Assembly (NCBI GenBank): GCA_036785705.1
Contig: JAWUZG010001076.1
Coordinates: 62,001-126,000, forward strand
Source of the DNA: Acanthornis magna
Taxonomy: Eukaryota; Chordata; Aves; Passeriformes; Acanthizidae
Length of the DNA: 64,000 bases
Direction of reading: 5' to 3'
Below the pieces are notes generated by a model, which searched no databases, was not told where the DNA came from, and saw only the letters and a program-made list of their open reading frames with translations. A program made the translations under genes and the position numbers. Positions 13,110-22,479 of the stretch are shown in pieces. Position 1 is the stretch's first letter; every line of letters begins with the position of its first letter.

Positions 13110-16100
13110 GCAGGTCTTTGCAGAGATAGGCTGGTAGTGGGTCAGTGTGGGGCAAGTTAAAGAGACTCCAGGGACTGCTCTGCCTGAAATCTTCTAAAGA
13201 TCCCAAGCTATAGAACAAGCTTCAACTTGGAGGAAGTTTGGATTTGCCTTTAAGTTTTGCAACACAAGCTTTTCTTTAATTTTTTATACTACTTTGTTGT
13301 ACAAAGCACATGAGATAAAGCAAGATGCTTGCAGCTGAGTATGATTAGCATATATTTATGCTGCTAATTGAACATTATGCAAATTGTATTCTCTCCTGGT
13401 TAGCTCACTGAGCCCTGGATATGGGGTTTCTCTCAGCAGAGTGTGAGTCCTTCTTCTGTAATTGTTTCATACTTGCAGAAATTAAAATTGCTCTGTCTTG
13501 TCACACTTTTTACCATGTTTCTTTTAATATTGTAATTATATGGAAGTTTCTAAATGAGAAACACAACCCCAACTGGCAATTATTTGAAAAAAATATTTTG
13601 TGAAAGGTTCAGATTTATTGCCTCCCCGCAAAGGCTCAGGGACTTTGATTTTTGGGCCAGTCAGACTTGCAAGAATTTTTTTTGTTTACAATGAGCTGAA
13701 GATGGTGGGGGGGCTTATTTTGATCTTTTATGTGTGTAAATCAAGAAAACTTTGAAGTTTGTGTGGGGTTAAAACCAGTGCGACTCTGATGAGATTCAGA
13801 CTGCTGTTGTTTCTGTAAGAGATGTGTGGGGAGCTTATGCTTGTGGTGCTGCTGGACCTGTGACCTGAGCAGCCGTGGCTGGAGCCAGAGCCACCTCCTG
13901 CAGATCCCTGCACCTCCCTTGCTGCCAAAATGCCTTTTCCTCTTCAGCATGTGATTATGTGCACTAGTGCAGTGTCTTGCTATGAATTACTGGGGCCATG
14001 AAAGCTCCCATTACAGCCCTTCTCACAACTCAACCAGCACAATGGGCAAAATCACAGATTTCCCTGATGGATTGCACAGCTCTGCACTCACACAAAGTCT
14101 GCGGATCTAAGGGATGGCAGTGCTTTGCAGGGGTAAAAAAACCACTTTTCAGTTGTTAACACAAAACAAAATAACAATCCCTTCTATTTAATAGAAAAAA
14201 GCCTGGGAGAAAATGGCCCCATGCTGAGCCCAGCTGTGATTTTGGTGGTGGGGGAGTGCAGGAGGGCAGGCACTGTTTTTCTGCCAAGACCTTGACTGTG
14301 GGAGTTGCTCCATCTTCCCAGCTTTTGTTGGTCAGAAATGAAGACCAGCAGGGGATTGTGTGAAGCCTACAGGGCCATGCTGTGGGGGCTTTCTCAGCTA
14401 GAGATGTTTTTGTTGGGAGTGGTTTTACTTCAGTTAATGTATTTGAGCAGACTTGTTAGTGCTGTTTCGTCAACAGGTGGCACCCAGACATAGTCTGTAC
14501 ACGGTTTTCTTGGTTGGGAGAGCTGGTTTTTTATGCTTCAGTGACAGTGTGGCCATAGTGGTTCACTTTGTGTGATCAGCTTCTGGAGGGAGGACCCACA
14601 ACCATGAGGAATGCTGGCATGTGGCCTTTGGTTTTGAGTAACATCCTCATGGTCAAATGCAGCCATAATAAACAATCCAGTGTGAGTGTCTTCACCCATG
14701 GCAGGGGTTCTGATGTGTAACTGTAAACACTGGGAACATCCCTGCTCTCAGGAGGAATTTAGGAGATGTACCTCCGCTGCTGCCATTGCTTTTAAGGTAC
14801 TGTAGGTTTGCCTGGTTGTAGCATCTTCCTTTTTCAACCAGATTCAATTGGATCGGGCCAGTTTCCTTGACTTGAATGTATTATTCCTATGCTTTCTATA
14901 TTAATGAAATTAATTGAATGTAGTGTCAACAGTGGCATTTTTGTCTCTGTGTGTGAGGCAAACAGCTGTGAAGTCGGTCAGACTTCGCATGTCCTGTGAG
15001 CAAGTGTGACATAACTGGGAGGCAACAGTTGTGGACAGAGTCCACTGTTTAGTGAAGCACTCTAGAACCCTGAGAGATGAAAGGCAGTGCATAAATGTGA
15101 AATATTATAATTAGTGAGCAGGATCATTGCCAAAAACCTCTTATTGTTCTCATTTGCAGGAATGTGTGCTGCTCTCTTAATTTAAAAAGTAATTCAGATA
15201 GCTTAAGAAGGTTTATTGGCTCAGTGAGGGAGAACCTTAGCTAAGAGGGATGTTAGAAGCACCTTTTTTCATTCTTATTAAAAAAGCTCAAATATGGGGG
15301 AAAAATTGTCTTGTAACGGCCAGGTGGCCTTACAAGGTTTTTTCCTATGTTTACTGAGTCCACTTTGCTAAATCCACCTTTGTGGTGTGGTGTGCTCTCA
15401 TGCAAAGATCCCCCAACAAAGTTGAAATGCTCAAATATTTTTAAGATCATTGTTTTTATGAGACATTTATGGTTTTATGTTTTCAAAGCTAGGGTCTGTG
15501 CAGCTAGCTGACAATATAAAATGGAAGTAGTTCAACCCTTGCAGGGAAGCAGGAGTGAGCTGTGTATGCTAAAGTTAACCCAAAGTATGAAAATGTCATG
15601 AGATGTGCATAAGAGATGTAGACTGAAATAACTTCCCCCAAATCTTGGGTTAATTTAGTTTTTAGTTGGGGCTTATTTTGTAATTTTGTAGTGGTTTTTG
15701 ATCTGTTAATGCTGATGAACTCTTTGACGTTTCTGACTTTTACTTTGTTTTACTTTCTAGAAGTTAAGATGTTAGAAAAAAATGCATGTCTTTGGGACAA
15801 AGACAAAATCAAGAGCCTAATATCATTGTAGGAGTATTTCTAACGTCCCTATTTTTGTATATCACCATCTGCAATGTGTGTTTGGCTTGAAAACCTGACT
15901 CAAGGACACTGTCTGCTCCTGGCCTCTCCTCTTTGTCCAGAAAGAAAGGCGACAAAGCAGATATCTTACCAATCCTTATTCAGAGGCTGCACTTCTTGGG
16001 CTTTAAAGGAAGGTGAGGTAGGTGTCCCTCTTGTCCTACCATTCCAGCACCATAGTTCATCCGAGGAGGAGCAGTTTGCTACATTTTTGGTAGCTTCAGC

Positions 16101-17145
16101 TTATATAATTACCTGTAGCCAAATTCTGGTCATAATTAATGTACTATAGAGATATTTGGCCATAGACCTGGGAAGGATAATAAGGCTGTAGAGGCAGCAC
16201 TTTTACAGGTTGCATTATTTTTCTATCTTTAGTACTAAATGGGCAAGGTAAAATGTGTTGAATTCTCCTTGCATGTAAACAGCTAAGTCTAATTTCCAGG
16301 TTCTAGCTTCTCTTTTGTAGAGGTTAGACCAAAACAGGAAGCAGGAGGGAAAAAAAGAGAATAAAATGGCATGCATCTTTCTTTCAATGTTTTCTAAACT
16401 ATACCAAGGTCAGCAGGCCAGAACAGTTGGTATTACTGTACCTTTCCTGGCATTATTAAATGTTTTGCATCCTGTTCATATACCATCTGTTTAGTTGTTC
16501 AGTGATATAATGACCAAAATGAAAAACAAAGACATTTGCACTGGCATTGTATAAAATAGACTGCTGGAAATTCAGAGCAGTTCCTTGCCTACTTTGAGTA
16601 AGATCCCTTGTTTATTCTGGTAAATGACTCACCTGGGCAGTTACTGCCAGCATTTTGGAAGATTGCATGCCCAGCATTTTTACATGCTGAATGTTCAGCA
16701 TGTATATACAGCATGTTATATAGTTGAAACTGGCACACACAAGGACCAGATTTTCAAAGGTCCTTGGATTTCACACAGGTTTTGCACTAAGGCTGCATTC
16801 CCAAAAAACTGAATATCAACAAGAACTCATATTTTGAAAAGCCTGACAGCTTAGAAAGAATTGTTTTGTTGCCTAAAATAAAATGAAGCAAGAGTTTGCT
16901 TCCTGGCAGTGTCTGCAGAGGATGGGAAAATTCTGGCCAGGGAGAGTAGTAACAGATAACTGTTGCTCTTGGTTTCTCCTTTGAAGTGTGAGCACTCTGA
17001 GAAAGCCTAACTCTTTTCAGGAGCGACGTCCTCCCAAAGTGAGCTCTTACACCTAGACTGGAGGAAATCTGGCATATATGGAAAAAAGAAGGCAAACCCC
17101 ACACTTTTAAGGCTGTGGAAAATAATACGTATTCTTTGTATTGTT
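13110..17145. other. Unique non-coding stretch
   Basis: No gene or RNA gene is supported. Two overlapping minus-strand frames near 13728-13950 are rich in Ser, Gly and Arg from a locally GC-richer patch and match nothing I know. A perfect palindrome lies at 16681-16704 and is listed separately. Confidence 0.55.
16681..16704. repeat. Palindrome with 11-bp arms around TG
   Basis: TACATGCTGAA and TTCAGCATGTA are exact reverse complements with only two bases between them. The element sits in a cluster of CAGCAT and GCATGT words (about 16650-16715), including further copies just outside the palindrome. It could form a small cruciform or bind a dimeric factor. It may equally be local sequence shuffling. 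Confidence 0.75.
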
Positions 17146-17149
17146 TAAC

Positions 17150-17232
17150 CAAATACAGAGATTGTTGTCCAGAGAGCTGGTGGATGCCCTGGACATGTTC
17201 AAGGTCAGGTTGGGCGAGGCTCACCCCAAATG
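17150..17232 (+). mobile_element. CR1 LINE fragment, late ORF2 region
   Basis: The stretch with CAGAGAGCTGGTGGATGCCC, then ATGTTCAAGGTCAGGTTGG, matches the well-known segment of avian CR1 elements that encodes the last part of ORF2, just before the 3' untranslated end. It is plus strand, short and degraded. The match fades after about 17232 and no 3' octamer follows. It lies about 220 bp upstream of a second, longer CR1 piece but repeats sequence present in that piece, so it is a separate insertion rather than its 5' part. Confidence 0.7.
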
Positions 17233-17452
17233 TTGTGGGTGTGGAATGGCAGCACCTTTTCATTCCATATGGTCTTCGGGTGTGTTCCCCTGTATACTGA
17301 TTGCATAAGGACAAGCCGGGGTAGAACACTCTGAACAACACAACTCTTAATCAGCTATCAGTTCTCACTTTTCCCACACACAAACTGTTTGATTGGCCTT
17401 TACACTGAGAAATTTCCACAAAAGGGAAGGCAATAGAGCCTTTATTTCAGAC
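17233..17452. other. Spacer between two CR1 pieces
   Basis: Non-coding sequence with no feature I recognise. The 184-codon minus-strand open frame at 16787-17341 overlaps the CR1 fragment on the opposite strand and is taken to be fortuitous. Confidence 0.5.
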
Positions 17453-18140
17453 TCAAGTTCTGCAGTACCTCATGTGAACAGGCTGAGAGCAGCCCTGGGG
17501 AGAAGGACTTGGGGGTGCTGGTGGATGTGAGGCTGGATATGAGCCAGCCAAGAAAATCAAAAATACCCTGAGCTGCATCAAAGAGAGAGTGGCCAGTGGG
17601 GTGAGGGAGGGGATTCTGCCCCTCTCCTTTGGTGAGACCCCAGCTGGGGTGCTGCATCCAGCTCTGGGGTTCTGAGCACAGCAAGGACTTGGACCTGTTG
17701 GAGTGAGTCCAAAGAGCACCACAGAGATGATCAGAGGGATGGAGCACTTCTGTGAAGAAAGACAAAGAGAATTGGGATTGTTCAGCCTGGGGAAGAGGTG
17801 GCCTTGGGGAGATCTTGTTGCAGCCTTCCAAGACCTAAAGGGAGCCTAAGAAATACAAAGAAGGGCTTTTTCCAAGGGGAAATGTCTTTAAACTGAAAGA
17901 GAGTAGATTTTGATTAGATATGAGAAAGAAATTCTCTACTGGGAGGATGGTGAGGCATTGGAACAGTTTTCCCAGAAAAGGTGTGTATGTCCCATCCCTG
18001 AAAGTGTAAAAGCCCAGGTTAAGTGAGGGTTTGAACAACCTGGTCTAGTGGAAAGTGTCCCTGCTCATGTCAAGGTGGTTGGAATTAAATGATCTTTAAG
18101 GTCTCTTCCAACCAAGCCATTCTATGATTCTGTGATTTAA
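17453..18140 (+). mobile_element. CR1 LINE, 5'-truncated, with intact 3' end
   Basis: This is the clearest repeat of the window. In the plus orientation it carries, in order: the late ORF2 region (GAGAAGGACTTGGGGGTGCT at 17500, then GAGACCCCAGCTGGGGTGCT, GATGATCAGAGGGATGGAGC, TTGTTCAGCCTGGGGAAGAG), the end of ORF2 (TAGATTTTGATTAGATATGA, GGTGAGGCATTGGAACAG), and the short 3' end with GATCTTTAAGGTCTCTTCC followed by ATTCTATGATTCTGTGATTT, the CR1 octamer repeat. Remains of the ORF2 C-terminal frame are visible (GEKDLGVLVDVRLDMS) but are broken by stops, frameshifts and small deletions, for example after 17545 and around 17870. It is a dead copy: 5' truncated, as nearly all CR1 insertions are. 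Confidence 0.94.
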
Positions 18141-18420
18141 GATAATAAATGGTAAAATTTCTGTAATTAAAAAAATAAGGTTTCCTTTCTGATAATGACA
18201 ATTACATGAAATCTATAAACAAAAATTACAATGTATTTAAAGTGGTTTTGTGTTTGTGTGGACGAGTCAAGGGTAACTTCTGAATGAGTTTTAATAAAGG
18301 TAAGTGCATGCTGGAGGTACTATAAAAATCCCAGTTTGCTGATGAAACTGATAAATTATGATAATTGATGCCAATAATTTATTTTTCTGTTGATACTGAG
18401 ATTAGCACTTGCAGACAGAG
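18141..18420. other. Unique non-coding stretch
   Basis: AT-rich sequence without a feature I can name. A donor-like AAAG-GTAAGTG occurs at 18297 without a convincing acceptor upstream. Confidence 0.5.
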
Positions 18421-18429
18421 AGTTAAAGT

Positions 18430-18680
18430 TCATCATTTAAGAGTGCCAGAGGCACTGCTGGGCTATGTTTACAAGCCTTTTAATGACTCTGGTAGGTGAT
18501 GCCACATGAATATTCATTTTAATGGCATATATTGGTAGGCGAAAAATTGCGACTTGCACGATATAGCCGTCTCTTAAAAATTAAATGAACATATGGTAAA
18601 TGATAGGCATTTTAAAGAAGCTCCAAATAGTTTCATTACAGTTAGCTGGCAGTGATGGAATTGAAGAGTAATAAGGAGGG
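18430..18680. promoter_or_regulatory. Candidate conserved non-coding element, homeodomain-rich
   Basis: A non-repetitive patch with several retained CpG in otherwise CpG-poor DNA (TAGGCGAAAAATTGCGACTT at 18537, then CACGATATAGCCGTC) next to ATTCATTTTAATGG and AATTAAATGAAC homeodomain-type words. Retained CpG plus dense TAAT-type cores is typical of vertebrate developmental enhancers, but conservation cannot be seen from one sequence. It could be ordinary intronic DNA. Confidence 0.25.
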
Positions 18681-18919
18681 AAAGAAAAGCTTTCCTTCTG
18701 TGTGCAGACTGAAACTGTGATTACACTGGTATCTCATGTACAGGATAAGTGGGAAGGGAGGGCTCATACCATGTGAAATTGCTGACAAATGTTAAAATCA
18801 GTCCTGTATCATGTGCAGAGGCTTTAATCATGTTGCTGACTGCATCTCTTTTTGTGAAAGGGGACACGTCTTGCCTTTGAGGACATTTACCTGGCTGGAA
18901 AAGCCTTGTTTCCAATTGT

Positions 18920-19050
18920 TATGCAGAGCCGCGTGTCATCCCATTGCCGCAGACTGTGAGCTCGTGATAAGAGCTAATTGACTTGCAATTCCTTATTTGC
19001 ATCGCATTTTTGATTCCTTGAAATCAATGAGCAACCTGAAAGTCATGACA
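18920..19050. promoter_or_regulatory. Candidate enhancer with POU octamer and homeodomain sites
   Basis: Within about 130 bp there are several CpG (GAGCCGCGTGTCATC, CCATTGCCGC, CATCGCATT), a TAATTG homeodomain core at 18975-18980, a TTGCAATT C/EBP-type word at 18983-18990 and an exact ATTTGCAT POU octamer at 18995-19002. The close packing of distinct binding words with retained CpG suggests a regulatory element. Activity and conservation are inference. Confidence 0.28.
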
Positions 19051-19059
19051 TTGTAGAGG

Positions 19060-20125
19060 TCAGTGTGTGCACACACACGCCAGCAACCACAGAATTTGAT
19101 TAGCTGAAATGGTGACAGGGTTTTTGTACATTTTTTTAGCTTTGATATGAAAAAGAGTTGGACAAGGTAGGTCTGGCTGAGAAGTGTTTGCTTATCATCT
19201 TTTTTTCTCTCTCATAAAACTGCCGGCAGTCTACTCAGGTGCCTTTAAAGCTTGTACTGCTGACAGCAGTTGGAGTTTCTGGGGAAGTGCTATGATGCTG
19301 AGGAAGCAAGTTTAATAATTTCTGATGTTGATCCTATGCTGGTTAAAGAATGTAGGATTTTCAGGACAAGCCTGAGAAAAGATAGGCCACTGAGGAAGAT
19401 GCTCTACTACTAAAAACATGTGCTGAAAGCCTGAGGAGTAACTTTTTGTTCTTCCGGAACAGCAACTGTTGTTTCATGCTAAGCAGGAGTTCTGATGGCA
19501 ATTCATATAGATTTTCAGGTTCTGCAAAGCCATATGAGGTATTTTGCATGAGTAATGATCACTCCGAAAAAGAGCCTTTCTGCAGTAAGCTTAAAATCTA
19601 GGAGTGTGAATAAAATATAATGCGCTGTACATACATCATCATAAGTGGTCTTGATACCCCAGAAAAAGTTTCTCTACACCGATCATTTTCATTAACAAGT
19701 TGCATGTGAGAAAGATCAGTAATCCTTGTTCACACAGTGTCTCTAAATTGTCTATTAAAGTGCCTGTTAACAGTGACATCTTTTTTGAGAGGGAAAAGCC
19801 ACTTGTTTATGTCTTTTGTCACTAATATGCTGAATGAAGTATTGAACTGAATGGAATGAGGTGGTGTCAGGGGCCAATGATGAGAGAAAAAGAATTGACA
19901 AAAGAGAAGGAAATGATACAGAGAATATGGAAATAAGTAGAAAGCAGAAATCTGTGTGGAAATGGAAAAGTGATCAATATATCTACAATTAATTCAGGCT
20001 AGGTGACACTGGGAAAAGGAGGTTTCAGAAATCTGCTACTGCGTTTTTGTTTCTGATTTCTTTAAACACGTGTAGTAGAAGAAAAATATTGCCAAATACA
20101 GGAAAGGCTGAAAAGAAAGTAAATC
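19060..20125. other. Unique non-coding stretch
   Basis: No gene seen. A 12-bp perfect palindrome with a central CpG, ACTGCCGGCAGT, lies at 19219-19230. A short GT/CA alternation sits near 19063-19080. Confidence 0.5.
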
Positions 20126-20128
20126 AAG

Positions 20129-20236
20129 GGGAAGGAAGGAAGGAATGGTGCGGAAGGAAGGAAGGAAGGAAGGAAGGAAGGAAGGAAGGAAGGAATGGTG
20201 CGGAAGGAAGGAATGGTGCGGAAGGAAGGAAGGAAT
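20129..20236 (+). repeat. (GGAA)n microsatellite with ATGGTGC interruptions
   Basis: A tetranucleotide GGAA tract contains an uninterrupted run of 11 units at 20152-20195. Three identical interruptions of the form GGAATGGTGCGG start at 20142, 20192 and 20210, showing that interrupted units were themselves copied, so the tract has expanded by slippage or unequal exchange in blocks. The purine-only strand is a mirror-type repeat able to form triplex DNA, and GGAA is the ETS-factor core. Open frames on both strands across it encode only simple repeats and are not genes. Confidence 0.97.
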
Positions 20237-20239
20237 TAT

Positions 20240-22440
20240 TCTCTGGAAGTGGGTACATCTGTGTCTTGAACAACAAAAATCATGCTCTTTCTGACTCCAC
20301 TTCCTTGACACCTGCAAGCAAATGAAATATGTGCTAAAATGTCCAGTTATATGAAAATTGGTTTGGAAAGGGCAGCTAGAGTAAAATCTAAAATGAAGGC
20401 AGGAAAATAACAGAAATCATAAATAACAGGAAGTCATGACAGGGGCATAATCTTTTCCAGCCTTAATGATTTTATTATTTTATGAGATGTGGTAATATTA
20501 TGTAAAAATAAGGCTCTCTGTAGAGTTGCCCAAAATAATATCTAGTAATCATTTGAGACATCCTATGTGGAATGGGTTGGTAAGTTGCAGACCTTACAGT
20601 GGTGCTGTAGCCTCGGGAGTGCTGGATTTCAGGGCGAATAAGCACAGGCAAAGCACATTGCATGCCTGTGGGCAGTAGAAACAAATGCTTCTTAGAGGTC
20701 ACAAAGCCTCACAAAGAATCAATCTGTAGATACACATGTGCATGTGCCATGCATGTGCCAAGATACACTTTGTGATAGAACACTGATAGTGCAGGGCAGT
20801 AATGAGGGGCAGCACTGTAGGATTTAATTTGCTATTATTTTATTTTACAACCAAATTAGATGTAGATGCATACTTGAATTTCTTAGGACCTGGAAGATTC
20901 TTCAGCCTGTGAAACCACATGATGAGAAGGTGTTTTCCCTGCCAGGCAGGGCAGGTCTGGCTTCAGACATCTCAGAAGAACATCCTGGTTTGGTCTCTTT
21001 GCTGCTTCTGTCTCCTTCTGCTCTGTCTTCTTCCACAATGCATAGTGTGTTATGCTATGTCCTGTTGAGGAGCTAAACCATGTCCATTTAACAGTCACTG
21101 GGCATTGCCTGTTTGTCAAATGTTTTAATCTGTGAACCAAATACGTGGAATGTGCAGTTAGCTTGCAGGAGTAGGTAGTCATAGGGGTTTACATGGGCTG
21201 ATTGAGTGGGGTTTTCGCCTTAGTTTTGCGGATGCTGTTGTATCATACCATGCTGCTTGTTTTCCAAAATTAAGCAGTATTTTAAGAAAAGAAAGGAAAG
21301 AAGCTTCCAGAAGAGTTTGATTTAAAATTACTTCAAGAATCCTGAACTATTAGCCATTTCATATGGAGCAATGCTAATGTTGTGCAATATGCATTAAAAG
21401 GGGAGGGGAAGAATGAAATGCTTTCAAACAAATGACTAATGGGCACATTAGGACAAGTCTTCTTGCATCTTAGGCATTTTCACTTCTTACATTGTTATGA
21501 CTACAAGTTCTACATTTATTTACCACATAAAACTTTCATCTTTAGGGAATGAAAGATTTCCATATTAGCACAGCAGAAATTTCCTCAAAACTGTTATGAT
21601 CTTACTTACTAATTAGGAAAATATATTTGATCCTATGGATTGAAGAGAGACCAGGAGGTTTTCCATCTAACTAACTAGCTGTTATGCAACATGTGTGTTA
21701 AAATATAAATAGTCTTTATATCTCTCTAGTAATTTATTTGATACACAAGTATGAGTGTTATTACCTCATGTGCATGTAACGAAGAGTGTCTCATGTTTTC
21801 TTGAATTCTACGTCTGTGAAGCAGAGACACCTTTTTAGTAGAGCTACTGATTTTCATCAGCTATTCATAACAAAAATACAAACTGATTTTGTTTTTAATA
21901 TGGAATAGTGATATTTCAGTTTATTTTTAAAATTTTTTAAAAATTAATTTTGAACAAACAAGATTTTCCCTGTTCTGAACAGTAAAAACCAAAATCTGAA
22001 AGTCATTCAATAGAAGGCATTCTCACACTGGTAGGAATGCATGATAAAATGATGTTACAGAAGAGTTTGTAAGAAGATGTAAAATTATATGGATAAGTAG
22101 AATATCATGGCAGCTAAGAGTACCAATTTATATTATAGATTCTCCTGTGTTGAAACAGTAGCACAAGTTATTTTCATTCATTGCAAAATGAAAAGCCCAC
22201 TCCCTAAGACAGAAATTCTTTTAAAGTTGCTCTGTGTGTTAAAGAGAATGTTGCAGTAGTGACCCCCTGAGTGCCACATGGGTCATCCTGAGCTCTCCCA
22301 GGGGATGCCCAACTCCAGCATGAAAACAGAGTCCCTGCCTTTGCATGTGTTTAGCTGAAGAGCTTCACCACAAAGGCAAAGCTCTTCAGGTCAGTTCTGA
22401 TTGTTTTCAAGGCACTTGGAGAATCCTTCAGTCCCTGTTC
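20240..22440. other. Unique non-coding stretch
   Basis: No gene or named transposon. A minus-strand frame at 20883-21182 (99 codons) has no recognisable domain. AT-rich low complexity occurs near 21918-21950. Confidence 0.55.
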
Positions 22441-22444
22441 TTAC

Positions 22445-22453
22445 CTAGTGGCG
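22445..22453 (-). other. Candidate 9-nt microexon on the minus strand (CGCCACTAG)
   Basis: Read on the minus strand, a textbook acceptor (CTTCCCTCTCTTTCTCCCC then AG, at 22454-22474) is followed by nine bases and the donor GTAAGAAC (starting at 22444 and running down). The length is a multiple of three, as in many neural microexons. One of the three possible phases would place TAG in frame; the other two keep the frame open. No flanking coding exon is recognised, so the host gene is unknown. Chance remains possible, although the pyrimidine tract is unusually good. Confidence 0.25.
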
Positions 22454-22479
22454 CTGGGGAGAAAGAGAGGGAAGACACT

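Noticed and set aside
16787..17341. 184-codon minus-strand frame
   Set aside because: It overlaps a plus-strand CR1 fragment, has no recognisable domain, and no exon signals at its edges.
18338..18405. C/D-box snoRNA-like pattern (CTGATGAA ... CTGA)
   Set aside because: The C box has the wrong first base and the ends do not pair into a terminal stem.
20036..20325. Repetitive Gly-Arg-Lys-Glu and Phe-Leu-Pro-Ser frames on both strands
   Set aside because: Translation of the GGAA microsatellite; open only because the repeat lacks stop codons.
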